A DNA stretch of 64,000 nt, taken from NCBI GenBank assembly GCA_947494715.1, contig CANLWG010000015.1:62001-126000 (forward strand), read 5' to 3'. A program made the translations under genes and the position numbers. Under the pieces are notes generated by a model, which saw nothing but the letters and a program-made list of their open reading frames with translations, did no database searches and had not been told where the DNA came from. Position 1 is the stretch's first letter. The number at the start of each line of letters is the position of its first letter. Origin of the DNA: an uncultured Flavobacteriaceae bacterium. GTDB lineage: Bacteria; Bacteroidota; Bacteroidia; Flavobacteriales; Flavobacteriaceae. Shown here in pieces: positions 45,647 to 55,229 of the stretch.

Positions 45647-46903
45647 CTAGTTTTCAATACTACCTTCGTCTTTTGGATTAGAATTTTCAACAGGTTTTAT
45701 CTTTTCTTTTAATCGGTCCATTTCCTCTGCAATTTTACTATCAAGAACCTTAGCATAGATTTGAGTAGTCTTTAAAGAACGATGCCCTAACATTTTACTA
45801 ACAGTAGAAATTGAGACCCCATTGGAAAGGGTAACAGTTGTAGCGAAAGTATGTCTGGCTAAATGCGTAGTCAGATTTTTATTGATTCCACAGACATCGG
45901 CAATCTCTTTTAAATACGCATTGGATTTTTGATTGGTCAGTACAGGTAGAACTCCTTTTCCGTCCAACACATAGGAATGTTCATTATACTTAAGGATAAT
46001 CTCTTCCGCAGGGGGTAGTAACGGAATACTACTAATCGCCTTTGTTTTCTTTCTTGGCATTTTAATCCATCTATCCCCATTGACTCCGATTATGATATGC
46101 TCTTGTTTTAGGTGTTGTACATCCGCATAGGCCAAACCCGTATAACAGCAGAAAACAAAAATATCCCTCACTAAATCTAGACGTGGTAAAAAGGACTTCT
46201 TTTCCCTTAGAGTATCCAATTCCGACTGGGTCAAGTATTGCTTTTCCTTTGTTTTCCAAGAAGCTTTCCAGTGAAAGAATGGGTCTTTGGTTATCCATTC
46301 ATTAGCTAGTGCAATCCGCATAATTTTTTTGAAATTCACGACATATTTGATGGCTGTGTTATGCTCACAGTTTCGTTGCGACTTTAAAAAGAACTCCAAG
46401 CCCGTGATGAATTTATGGTCGACCCTACGAACGGGAATATCATTTCTATGGTAGTTTGTTTGGATGTAAGCTGATACGTGCTTATAAGCTGCCTTATAGC
46501 GTTGCAACGTCCCTTTGGTAAACCCTTTACCTAGCAGACTTTCGATTTCATCATTATGCTCTTGAAAGATTTCGAGAACCATATACTCTTTCCCTTCCTT
46601 GCCCAAATAGGTGTTCTTTACAATAGTAGCTGAAACATCTTTTCTTTCCTTAAGAAGTGAATCATAAATTTCAAAAAGACGGTTTTTGACATTATCCAAA
46701 AAACGGTTGAACTTGGAAACTTCCATTGTTGTACCTCGCAACCTTCCACTATGGGAATCCCACCTTTGTTCCTCTACAGTTCGTCTTAGACTGAACTCAG
46801 CACGTTTTGAATTTACGGTAACTCTACAGTAAATTGTTACTTTTCCGTCGGTATCGGAATCTCTTTTTTTCGGGTAAAATAAGATGTTGATTGTTCCAAA
46901 CAT
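45647..46903 (-). CDS. tyrosine recombinase, Bacteroidota integrase type (island)
   Basis: A 418-aa site-specific recombinase; the start at 46903 (MFGTINILFYPKKRD) is typical, the one at 46945 adds 14 atypical residues. N-terminal arm-binding (about 1-90) and SAM-like core-binding (about 110-200) domains precede the catalytic domain. The first catalytic Arg position reads CYTGLAYADV, without Arg, as in several Bacteroidota integrases; LARHTF (HxxR) and TQIYAKV (Tyr) are present. It lies about 240 bp from the tRNA-Asp fragment and is the likely integrase of the CRISPR-bearing island. Confidence 0.88.
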   Translation of the reverse strand: MFGTINILFYPKKRDSDTDGKVTIYCRVTVNSKRAEFSLRRTVEEQRWDSHSGRLRGTTMEVSKFNRFLDNVKNRLFEIYDSLLKERKDVSATIVKNTYLGKEGKEYMVLEIFQEHNDEIESLLGKGFTKGTLQRYKAAYKHVSAYIQTNYHRNDIPVRRVDHKFITGLEFFLKSQRNCEHNTAIKYVVNFKKIMRIALANEWITKDPFFHWKASWKTKEKQYLTQSELDTLREKKSFLPRLDLVRDIFVFCCYTGLAYADVQHLKQEHIIIGVNGDRWIKMPRKKTKAISSIPLLPPAEEIILKYNEHSYVLDGKGVLPVLTNQKSNAYLKEIADVCGINKNLTTHLARHTFATTVTLSNGVSISTVSKMLGHRSLKTTQIYAKVLDSKIAEEMDRLKEKIKPVENSNPKDEGSIEN

Positions 46904-47143
46904 TGGTGACACTTTAAAATAGTCACCAGAAGGTACGAAAACCAAATGTTAAAATTTCTTCGTAAGGTTTTCTTTAACAGTGAATTACAGCGATGGCGGT
47001 GACTCTTTCAAAGGGGTGTTCATAGGCACCGCGAGAGGCACCTTTTATATGATATTATATGGTGACTTTTGACATTAAATAAAATGAAAAAGCCCGTAAG
47101 TAATTAACTTACAGGCTTTTGCGAATTCTTTAACGAATTCCTA

Positions 47144-47188
47144 GCGGTCTGGACGGGACTCGAACCCGCGACCCCCTGCGTGACAGGC
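47144..47188 (-). repeat. tRNA-Asp 3' half, shared attachment site
   Basis: On the minus strand these 45 bases read from the anticodon loop (CCTGTCACGCAGG, anticodon GTC) through the T arm (GGGTTCGAGTCCCG) to the acceptor end (CCAGACCGC). The 5' half of the tRNA is absent; homology stops at the anticodon stem. Its last 22 bases recur at 28726. Integrases point away from it on both sides, which marks it as an integration site used by two elements. Confidence 0.7.
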
Positions 47189-47348
47189 TTAAATCTTCAA
47201 ATATTTCTAAAGTCAAAAATCAATTTAACATATTGATTTTTAGATATTTAATAGATTTTGATGTCTTTTGGTTTGGTTCGATATCAAGAAAAAGTTTGCA
47301 AAAAGTTTGCAATTTTTATTCGTAACTTAAATAAAAAAGCGGACGAAA

Positions 47349-48602
47349 ATGGCCAAAATAAGCTTGATATTGGACACTAGGAAAAGCTCTAGAAAGACGG
47401 ATGGCACATATCCGATCTCTTTAAGCGTCTATTATGTAAAAACGAGATATCTAAGCCTTGGTCATTCAACATCGATTCTTGGTTGGGACCAGGCCAATAC
47501 CAAACTGAGAAAATCGGTCGCCTGTAACAAAGGTCTTCGCTGTGAGGAGATCGATACTGAATTGGAGGATAAATTGTATCAGGCCAAATACTTGCTGAAG
47601 GAACTTGGGAACAGTCTACGCCATTTGGATGTGAACGGTCTAATTGAATTGATCAAGGACAGGTGGAACGACAACATAAAGTCCGAGATCAAAAAGAAGG
47701 TCGAGAACAATATCTCCCTTGAGGACTGGGGCGAGGTTCTTATCGAAAGAAAACGCAGTGCCAATAAACCGGGAACGGCCAAATGGTATTCCAATGGCAT
47801 CGCGGCCCTTGAAAAATTCAATAAGGGGAAAACGATCAGACTTTATGAGATCACGGTCTCTTTCCTAAGAAACTTCGAAGCTCATCATTTGGGAATGGGG
47901 AACAGTAAAAATACCATTAGTATATATCTCAGGGCCGTTAGGGCCATTTATAATTCCGCTATCGAGGAAGACCAGTTCGTACCCTTGAAGAATGCTTTTG
48001 AGACCTACAAGATCCCGTCCGGTGGCCGTACCAGGAAAAGGGCCAGGACAAAGGAGAATATGAACGGCATAAAGGAGCTGGCCTATCCGACAGGTTCCAT
48101 TCTCTGGCATGCAAGGAACTATGCCATGATCATGTTCTACTGCAGGGGAATGAACTTCATAGATCTTGTCCAGGTCAAGGTCGGACACATTACGGATACC
48201 CATATATACTATGGAAGGAGCAAGTCGGACAAGCCCTTGGCGGTAAAAATAGTTCCCCAACTTCGCAAAATTCTTGATTTTTATATAGTAGGTAAGCGGC
48301 CAGGTGACTATCTGCTACCGACAAATTATGACGGGAGTACGGAACATTATCAAAAGTATAAGTCCCAAAGAAGAAGAATGAACGAGAGATTGAAGATCAT
48401 AGCCAAGGATGCCGGTATCGAAGGAAAGTTCACGACCTACAACATCCGGCACTCCTGGGCCACGATAGCCAAATATCTAGGAATTTCTACCGAACTGATA
48501 AGCGAGGCGTTGGGCCATAGCTCCCTGAGGACGACCCAGGTTTACCTGAAGGACTTCGATAATGACGTATTGGATGAAGCCAATGCGTTGGTAGTGGCCT
48601 AA
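47349..48602 (+). CDS. tyrosine recombinase (second element)
   Basis: A 417-aa integrase: arm-binding domain (MAKISLILDTRKSSRKTDG), core-binding domain about 110-200, catalytic domain with YCRGMNFIDLVQVK, NIRHSWATIAKYLG (HxxR) and TQVYLKDF (Tyr). It differs strongly from the other integrase and is oriented away from the tRNA-Asp fragment 160 bp to its left, so it most likely came with another element inserted at the same tRNA. Confidence 0.88.
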   Translation: MAKISLILDTRKSSRKTDGTYPISLSVYYVKTRYLSLGHSTSILGWDQANTKLRKSVACNKGLRCEEIDTELEDKLYQAKYLLKELGNSLRHLDVNGLIELIKDRWNDNIKSEIKKKVENNISLEDWGEVLIERKRSANKPGTAKWYSNGIAALEKFNKGKTIRLYEITVSFLRNFEAHHLGMGNSKNTISIYLRAVRAIYNSAIEEDQFVPLKNAFETYKIPSGGRTRKRARTKENMNGIKELAYPTGSILWHARNYAMIMFYCRGMNFIDLVQVKVGHITDTHIYYGRSKSDKPLAVKIVPQLRKILDFYIVGKRPGDYLLPTNYDGSTEHYQKYKSQRRRMNERLKIIAKDAGIEGKFTTYNIRHSWATIAKYLGISTELISEALGHSSLRTTQVYLKDFDNDVLDEANALVVA

Positions 48603-49130
48603 TAGTAAGTATATTGGTTCAGTAAAATAACTCTTACATATCGATATTGGGTCGGACCCCACAAGAGAGGACCGTAATCTGGTTTACTTTAAGGGAGCCT
48701 AAGTGATACATCTACTCAGAATGGAATTGTGAGAAGAAACTTTTGGGCGGCATCAAATATTACAGTAAGAAATATTTTGGCAGGTTGGTCAATACCACGG
48801 ATTTTCAAAAAGCATTTGAAAAATCAACCGGTCGGGATCTTAAAGCTTTCTTCAAAAAATGGATATACGAAACGGAGGGATAAAGAGCTACTAAATGGAA
48901 CGTTTATGAAAAAACTTTGTTTTCTTTAGAACACCTTTTTTATTGTACCATTTATGAACACTTGGAATTTAGTCGTCCCTTCATTTTAATATTTTTTTAG
49001 TTAGTAGCCATATTCACTTTTAGTACAGCCCTGCCAATTAATACAAAATCTTTATTTTCTATCCTAAACGCGTAAATAGTTTTCAATGGATGACTTTCAA
49101 AACGAAAGTTTGTTGTTCCTAAGATACCAA
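48603..49130. other. decayed region after the second integrase
   Basis: No intact gene. It holds the M1 aminopeptidase remnant (48670-48883) and otherwise AT-rich sequence up to the aldolase gene. It probably marks the scar of an element that has lost its cargo. Confidence 0.4.
48670..48883 (+). pseudogene. M1-family aminopeptidase, 3' remnant
   Basis: The plus strand reads DRNLVYFKGA, stop (48700), VIHLLRMEL, stop (48730), then after a one-base deletion near 48745 GGIKYYSKKYFGRLVN and FQKAFEKSTGRDLKAFFKKW to TAA 48881. This is the C-terminal end of the M1 peptidase catalytic region (KGA...HLLR, then FF-KW). Two stops plus a frameshift and no N-terminal part show it is dead. Confidence 0.65.
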
Positions 49131-49778
49131 TTATGATTTTTTGACCTGTTGCAAAAATTCCTTTGCCATTTTCTTCATTGATTCCATCCCATCTCGTCCA
49201 TCAATGAAATTTGTAAGTACCCCTCCAATCCCAAAACCTTTGACCCCCGCGGTCATCCACTCATGTATATTGTTTAAATCAATACCCCCGACAACAAAAA
49301 AATCTACGTCGGCCAATGGCCCCTTAATAGCCTTGAAATAGTCAATTCCCAAGGTTTCAGCAGGGAACAATTTAATAATATCCGCCCCATTTTGGTAAGC
49401 TGCGTGTATCTCGGTCGGTGTCAGGGCACCCATTACAATAGGGATGTCATTTTGATGGGCAATTTTTATTAGCTCCAGATTGGTGTTAGGGCTTACTAAA
49501 AACTGAGCGCCATATTTAATCGCAGAAATGGCAAGTTGGGTATCGGTTATGGTTCCAGCTCCTATAAGGGTCTTTGGATACAGCTTTCTTGCACGCTTAA
49601 TTTCATCCAAAAACCCAGGAGTGTTCGATGTAATTTCCAAGACCCTCATTCCACTTGATGCGAGACCTTTAACCACGGCATCGACTTGTCCTTGTTTTTT
49701 CAGACGAATTATTCCGATAAGCTTCTCGGACTTTATGATCTGCAGTATTTGTTCTCTTTTCATTTCGAGTATGTCCAT
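49131..49778 (-). CDS. eda: KDPG/KHG aldolase
   Basis: A 215-aa TIM-barrel aldolase that splits 2-keto-3-deoxy-6-phosphogluconate to pyruvate and glyceraldehyde 3-phosphate, or 4-hydroxy-2-oxoglutarate to pyruvate and glyoxylate. Schiff-base K136 in IIKLFPAE and E48 in VLEITSNTP are visible, with the FFVVGGI phosphate-loop strand. The start may be six codons later (49760). Its position beside sugar oxidase, isomerase and SusCD genes fits the last step of a sugar-acid pathway. It diverges from the FG-GAP gene across a palindrome-bearing region. Confidence 0.92.
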   Translation of the reverse strand: MDILEMKREQILQIIKSEKLIGIIRLKKQGQVDAVVKGLASSGMRVLEITSNTPGFLDEIKRARKLYPKTLIGAGTITDTQLAISAIKYGAQFLVSPNTNLELIKIAHQNDIPIVMGALTPTEIHAAYQNGADIIKLFPAETLGIDYFKAIKGPLADVDFFVVGGIDLNNIHEWMTAGVKGFGIGGVLTNFIDGRDGMESMKKMAKEFLQQVKKS

Positions 49779-50161
49779 TTATTCAAAATATTACCCTGCA
49801 CACAGGCTATTAAGTTTTTTATCGAAGGTCCCATTAATAGGCCGATTGCTTTTCCAAAAAATCAATCTTTAGTCCTTGGATAGTAGACTAGCGGGCACCG
49901 AATTATGCATGCCTCGCATTCAGAATAAATTGACCATTGATTTTAAAAATTCACACAGGTGAAAAATCCATTCCTTGGATTTATTTTATACTGAAATAGC
50001 ACTTAAGTTGAATTTCAAATAATAATGTCGACACCAATATTTTGCATACTAACAAATCTTATGCCTTTAACAATATCCTACTAATCATAATTTATTTTGT
50101 ATACAAATATATACTATATTTATATATTATTAAAAACCATTATTCTAATACAGATCAACAG
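49779..50161. other. divergent promoter region
   Basis: About 380 AT-rich bases between eda and the FG-GAP lipoprotein gene. Apart from the GTATAC palindrome at 50096 no gene or RNA is seen. A TTG start at 50042 would extend the downstream gene across it, without support. Confidence 0.4.
50096..50107. promoter_or_regulatory. TTTGTATACAAA palindrome, candidate operator
   Basis: A perfect 12-bp dyad 55 bp before the FG-GAP lipoprotein start and about 320 bp before eda. Its core TTGTATACAA recurs at 56266-56277. GntR-type (FadR/UxuR-like) regulators of sugar-acid genes bind dyads of this sort; the regulator is not in the window. Confidence 0.45.
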
Positions 50162-53100
50162 ATGCTCGGTTTCGATGCCCATAATTTTCTATCTACAATC
50201 TTTAAATTTTTAGCAGGCCCTTACTATAGCTCTGTAGTTCAACGTAATACGAAGTTGGTTATATCCATAAGCGTATGGGCCTTAGTCTTTTCCTCTTGTC
50301 AAAAGCAATATCAATTATTCAAACTCATCCCTCAAGAAAAAACGGGTGTCACATTTGCCAATACCATCGTGCAAAATGATTCTTTGAATATATTGACGGA
50401 AGAATACATTTTTAATGGTGGAGGCGTAGGTGTGGGTGATTTTAACAAGGATGGTCTCCAGGATCTCTTTTTTACGGGAAACCAGGTATCCAATGAGCTT
50501 TATCTCAATGAAGGAGATTTTAAGTTCAAAAATATTTCCGACCAGGCTGGAATATCCGGTAAGGATAAATGGTGCTCCGGAGTAGCAGTGGTTGACATCA
50601 ACAATGATGGATGGCTTGACATCTATGTTGGGGCTACCTTAAAAGCGGATGCCTTGGATAAGGCCAATCTATTGTTCATAAACGAGGGGCTTAATGACCA
50701 TGATGTACCAAGCTTCAGAGAGTCGGCTGAAACATATGGTTTAGCAGATACCGGTAACACGACACAAAGTGCATTTTTCGATTATGATCGGGACGGTGAT
50801 TTAGATCTTTATGTACTTACAAATATTATAGACACTAATTTTCCGGGCGCGTACCGTCCGCGAATTGTAGATGGAGCTGCACTCAATAATGATCGGTTAT
50901 ATCGAAATAATGGTAATGGAACTTTCACCAATGTATCCAAGGAAGCTGGAATTATAATAGAGGGATATGGTCTTGGAGTAGCCATTAGCGATCTCAATTT
51001 CGATGGATGGCCGGATATCTATGTTACCAACGATTACCAGTCCAACGACTTATTGTGGATCAATAATAAAGATGGCACATTTACCAATGAGGCAGCCTCC
51101 TTCTTAAAGCACCAAAGCGCTTCGGCTATGGGCAATAACATTGCCGATATAAACAATGATGGTCTGGTGGATATCATTGCCCTGGATATGATGCCCGAGG
51201 ACAATCAGCGCAAAAAGACAATGATCGGGGCAAACACTTATAATTCCTATCTGTACGCCGAACGCTACAATTATGAGCACCAATATATCAGAAATACGTT
51301 ACAATTGAATAATGGCCGAACCAACGATGGCAATACTACCTTTAGTGAAATCGGCCTACTATCCGGAATTCATCAGACCGATTGGAGCTGGTCGCCCTTA
51401 GTCGCCGATTTTGACAATGACGGATTTCGTGATCTTGTTATTACCAACGGATTTCCCAAGGATGTAACCGATTTGGATTTCATGAATTATAGTCAGGGAA
51501 CCGTTGGTGCTGTAGCTGGTAAATACTTGTTGGATTCCATCCCCGAAGTGAAAATTGCAAACTATGCCTATAGAAACAAAGGCAATCTGACCTTTGAGAA
51601 CGTTACACAAGATTGGGGCCTGGACCATCCATCATTCTCAAATGGAGCGGCAACCGTGGATTTGGATAACGATGGTGATTTGGACATAGTCATCAACAAT
51701 ATAAATGACTCCGCTTTTATCTATCAAAACAACCTTGAAAAAGTGTCGGGCCCAAAGGAAAGACCCAATTACCTAAAGGTTGCGTTTCGAGGCCCTAGGT
51801 CGAATCCTTTGGGAATCGGAAGCAAGGTTCTCTTAGAATATAACGGAACCAGGCAAATATATGAGCACGTCATACAACGTGGATATTTATCAAGTATGGA
51901 GAACATTGCGCATTTTGGATTGGGAGGCACTTCTACTGTAGACTCCCTTTTTGTAGAATGGCCCGATGGCCGATCCATTATTCTTCATAACGTGCAAGGC
52001 AATCAACAAATAACTTTGGACTATAAGGATAGTGAGGATTCAAAAAATCATATTACTCCAAAAAGCGAGTCACTATTTACCGACATTTCCCAACAAAAAG
52101 GTATTGATTTCACACATGAGGAATCCGATAAGATAGATTTTAATATCCAACCTACGCTCCCACACAAATTCACACAAAATGGGCCTGCCATTTCCGTGAC
52201 CGACGTAAACAATGATGGCTTGGATGATTTCTTTATTGGCGGCTCCGCTAGCCGGAAGGGCACGCTGTATTTACAGGATACAAGAGGAAATTTCAAAAGG
52301 CAAGATGAGTTTGGCATCTCTAAAGATTCCATTCCCGAAGACTTGGGCACTCTTTTTTTTGATGTTGACAATGATGGCGATCAAGACCTTTATGTGGTAA
52401 GTGGTAGCTATGAGTTTGCTCCCGGATCACCATTTCTTCAAGATCGACTATATCTAAATGACGGAACCGGATATTTTATCAGGGACGAAAATGCACTTCC
52501 CAAAATCAATTCCAGTGGTTCCTGTGTAAGGGCGGCCGATTATGATCGTGATGGTGACCTCGACCTTTTTGTGGGAGGTCTCGTCATACCCGGCAGCTAC
52601 CCTCTTCCTCCAAGGAGTTATTTGCTGGAAAATAATCACGGTAAATTTACGGATGTCACAGCGGAAATTGCCCCGGAACTCGAGAAAATAGGTTTGGTGA
52701 CGGATGCGCTATGGTCCGACTTTGACAATGACGGCTGGGTGGATTTGGTAGTTCTAGGGGAATGGATGCCGGTGACATTTGTAAGGAACGATATGGGAAG
52801 TTTCCTTCCCATAAACCAATCCGGTATAGAATCCTCTACTGGATGGTGGAGCAGTCTGGCCGCTGGAGATTTTGATTATGACGGGGATATGGATTATATC
52901 GCCGGGAACGTGGGACTCAACACACCGTACAAAGGTACTCCTGAAAAACCGCTTGTCATCTATGCCGATGATTTTGATGGAAATGGCGGTTTAGATGCCG
53001 TTTTGGGTTGTTTCATTAAGGGGGATGATGGCGTTGAACGATTGTATCCAATCCATTCCAGGGACGATTTAAAGAGTCAATTGTTACGGGTGCGACAGGA

Positions 53101-53773
53101 TTTTCAACGCTATGAACATTTTGGACATGCCACCATTGAAGATGTACTTACCGATAAGGAGCGTACCGACGCCCTATCCTACAAAGCAACACATATGGCA
53201 AGTAGTTTGATAAAAAATCTGGGCAACGGCCGTTTTGAAATCGAATCCCTACCCCTCAAAGCACAATTTTCCCCTATTAAGGGAATGCGTGTTCAAGATT
53301 TTGACGGTGATGGCAACTTGGATGTACTCACTGTCGGAAATGACTATGGTACCGAAACCTTGACCGGTAGATACGATGCATCCATCGGCTTGCTTTTAAA
53401 AGGGGATGGTCAAGGCATTTTCCGACCCGTTGAGAGTTTTGATAGTCAGTTTATTGCGGATGGAGACACCAAAGCCTTGGTACAGTTGTATGATTTTGAA
53501 GATAATCCTATTATTCTAGTTTCCCGCAACAGGGGCCAATTAAAAGCGTTTGCGCACAAGGCCCCATCTTCTGGAAGCTACCAAAAACTCCGGGATTTGG
53601 ATGCCAATGCGATTCTTGAATACGAAGATGGAAAAAAACAACGAGTGGAAGGCTATTATGGCTTTTCCTACCTTTCGCAGTCTTCCAGAAGGCTTCATAT
53701 TCCGAGGGATGTCACCAAGCTTACTATATATAACTTTAAGGGAGAAAGTAGGGAAATATACTTCGCCCCCTAA
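50162..53773 (+). CDS. giant FG-GAP/VCBS-repeat lipoprotein with UnbV-like domain
   Basis: A 1203-aa protein (ATG 50162 preferred). A lipobox VFSSC sits at about residue 45, a long lead that may mean an internal start. Two sets of FG-GAP/VCBS calcium-binding repeats (DFNKDGLQDLFFTGN, DINNDGWLDIYVGA, DVDNDGDQDLYVVSG) flank an ASPIC/UnbV-type segment at about 570-620 (HFGLGGTSTVDSLFVEWPDG). Such CRTAC1-like lipoproteins accompany SusCD systems and may bind carbohydrate or protein at the cell surface. It shares architecture with the 1120-aa gene at 57.7 kb. Confidence 0.82.
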   Translation: MLGFDAHNFLSTIFKFLAGPYYSSVVQRNTKLVISISVWALVFSSCQKQYQLFKLIPQEKTGVTFANTIVQNDSLNILTEEYIFNGGGVGVGDFNKDGLQDLFFTGNQVSNELYLNEGDFKFKNISDQAGISGKDKWCSGVAVVDINNDGWLDIYVGATLKADALDKANLLFINEGLNDHDVPSFRESAETYGLADTGNTTQSAFFDYDRDGDLDLYVLTNIIDTNFPGAYRPRIVDGAALNNDRLYRNNGNGTFTNVSKEAGIIIEGYGLGVAISDLNFDGWPDIYVTNDYQSNDLLWINNKDGTFTNEAASFLKHQSASAMGNNIADINNDGLVDIIALDMMPEDNQRKKTMIGANTYNSYLYAERYNYEHQYIRNTLQLNNGRTNDGNTTFSEIGLLSGIHQTDWSWSPLVADFDNDGFRDLVITNGFPKDVTDLDFMNYSQGTVGAVAGKYLLDSIPEVKIANYAYRNKGNLTFENVTQDWGLDHPSFSNGAATVDLDNDGDLDIVINNINDSAFIYQNNLEKVSGPKERPNYLKVAFRGPRSNPLGIGSKVLLEYNGTRQIYEHVIQRGYLSSMENIAHFGLGGTSTVDSLFVEWPDGRSIILHNVQGNQQITLDYKDSEDSKNHITPKSESLFTDISQQKGIDFTHEESDKIDFNIQPTLPHKFTQNGPAISVTDVNNDGLDDFFIGGSASRKGTLYLQDTRGNFKRQDEFGISKDSIPEDLGTLFFDVDNDGDQDLYVVSGSYEFAPGSPFLQDRLYLNDGTGYFIRDENALPKINSSGSCVRAADYDRDGDLDLFVGGLVIPGSYPLPPRSYLLENNHGKFTDVTAEIAPELEKIGLVTDALWSDFDNDGWVDLVVLGEWMPVTFVRNDMGSFLPINQSGIESSTGWWSSLAAGDFDYDGDMDYIAGNVGLNTPYKGTPEKPLVIYADDFDGNGGLDAVLGCFIKGDDGVERLYPIHSRDDLKSQLLRVRQDFQRYEHFGHATIEDVLTDKERTDALSYKATHMASSLIKNLGNGRFEIESLPLKAQFSPIKGMRVQDFDGDGNLDVLTVGNDYGTETLTGRYDASIGLLLKGDGQGIFRPVESFDSQFIADGDTKALVQLYDFEDNPIILVSRNRGQLKAFAHKAPSSGSYQKLRDLDANAILEYEDGKKQRVEGYYGFSYLSQSSRRLHIPRDVTKLTIYNFKGESREIYFAP

Positions 53774-53895
53774 AAGTTATTTTCTAACCTGATTGTGGAG
53801 TATTTTGGCTTCTACAGAGCCACGATCTAAAGCTGGATGTTCCAATAGTACAGATATATCGGACGAGGCTCTACTTCAATTATATTCGCCTGTGT

Positions 53896-55200
53896 TCACT
53901 TCTCTATTTGATTCCTATTATACTCCTGTATTTCATTATGGATACTGGTCGTTTCTATTTCATTTTCCAAACGGACCTTTAGGGGTATGGCAATTGATCC
54001 TCCGGGGGGTAACAAGTAGCTCTGGTTAAAAGAGCTATCTACATTACCATCATGATCCAGGGCAGAAGATCCAAATTCAATTCCTATCCCATCCCAATTG
54101 CGGGTTAACAATGACACGCCGTTCAAATCGGTAAATTCATTGCTCCCTTGACCTCCGGAGCACAACCAGGACTGATAATAAGGAAAGTTCGGGGTTTCCA
54201 TCACAATCCCGGTCCCATCGGGATAGACCACAAGACTTTGAACCATCTTCTTAGCCGTAATCGAATCCTCGAGCAATTGCAACCCCTTTCGTATCACCCC
54301 GACTTCCGTGCGTATCTTTTTGTTCTTCGAGGGAGGCCAAATGTTATGATCTTCCGGAATCGGCCCGGCGGATCGGTCTTCGATTATCTTGGAAGGTATG
54401 GCTATTTCACAGCCTTCTACGGGGTATAATGTAATATGATAGCCGAAGCTTGGCACTAGTTCATGTTCGCTGGTATTGATGATTTCATCCTCCAGAAAAA
54501 TTTCCGGAATGCCATTTTGGAATGAAATCTTTCGGATAACCTGAAACAAAGGTTTCCCTCGCTTATACCATGGTTCTGTCCCAGATTCCTCATAATCCCT
54601 TACCGTCATATATCCTTTGATCATCATACCTGTTTCTACTATCTTTGCGACCACGCTGTCCATCGGGATGTTGGAGGTTTCTCCGTGAAGCGGATGGAAT
54701 TCCCCAGTATTCGGGTCGGTGTAGTGCATGCCCCAATTTTGGAGTCCGTAAAGTTCTATTCCGCCCATCAAGGTTTTAAGAAACTGCACCCCTCGGGTTG
54801 GCACTCCATTGATAGCAACTGAAGAATCTTGAAGATTAAGGGCATTGACATCCGGCAAATCTACAGGAGCGCTCCAAAAAAGAGGTCGCTCTTTATAGAA
54901 TACCTGCCCTACCGAGAGGCCTTTAGTTGGGAGCAATTCAACGTTCAGATCCTTTCCTGAAACGTATATACGGTTCATTCCATCTGCATCGGTCTTTAAA
55001 TGCTTTACTACTATTGCATATGTCCCAAGACTGTCTGCCCATCCTTCTTCGGAAAGGTTCATAAAATCAATTAACCGCTCTTTCCGGGCATCATTAGCGT
55101 TGTCCCTGGCACAACCATAGGTCATACAGACCGCAAGGGCCAAGACGATAATAAGTCTTGCAATACCCATTGTTTTTTGGAGGTTTGTGTACTTGGACAT
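53896..55200 (-). CDS. DUF4432-like aldose epimerase-family lipoprotein
   Basis: A 434-aa lipoprotein; the start at 55200 (MSKYTNLQKTMGIARLIIV, lipobox MTYGC) is taken because the longer frame from 55368 overlaps the upstream gene. The mature part is a galactose-mutarotase-like beta-sandwich (LNVELLPTKGLSVGQVFYKE, ELYGLQNWGMHYTD, SFGYHITLYP, VVYPDGTGIVME). It would interconvert sugar anomers or act on a related sugar in the periplasm; the substrate is unknown. It starts 29 bp after the sugar isomerase-like gene, probably in one operon. Confidence 0.75.
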   Translation of the reverse strand: MSKYTNLQKTMGIARLIIVLALAVCMTYGCARDNANDARKERLIDFMNLSEEGWADSLGTYAIVVKHLKTDADGMNRIYVSGKDLNVELLPTKGLSVGQVFYKERPLFWSAPVDLPDVNALNLQDSSVAINGVPTRGVQFLKTLMGGIELYGLQNWGMHYTDPNTGEFHPLHGETSNIPMDSVVAKIVETGMMIKGYMTVRDYEESGTEPWYKRGKPLFQVIRKISFQNGIPEIFLEDEIINTSEHELVPSFGYHITLYPVEGCEIAIPSKIIEDRSAGPIPEDHNIWPPSKNKKIRTEVGVIRKGLQLLEDSITAKKMVQSLVVYPDGTGIVMETPNFPYYQSWLCSGGQGSNEFTDLNGVSLLTRNWDGIGIEFGSSALDHDGNVDSSFNQSYLLPPGGSIAIPLKVRLENEIETTSIHNEIQEYNRNQIEK

Positions 55201-55229
55201 GAGATATGTATTAAACCAAGGCAAACACT

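Noticed and set aside
47144..47188. A complete tRNA-Asp gene
   Set aside because: The D arm and 5' acceptor strand are missing; homology starts at the anticodon stem.
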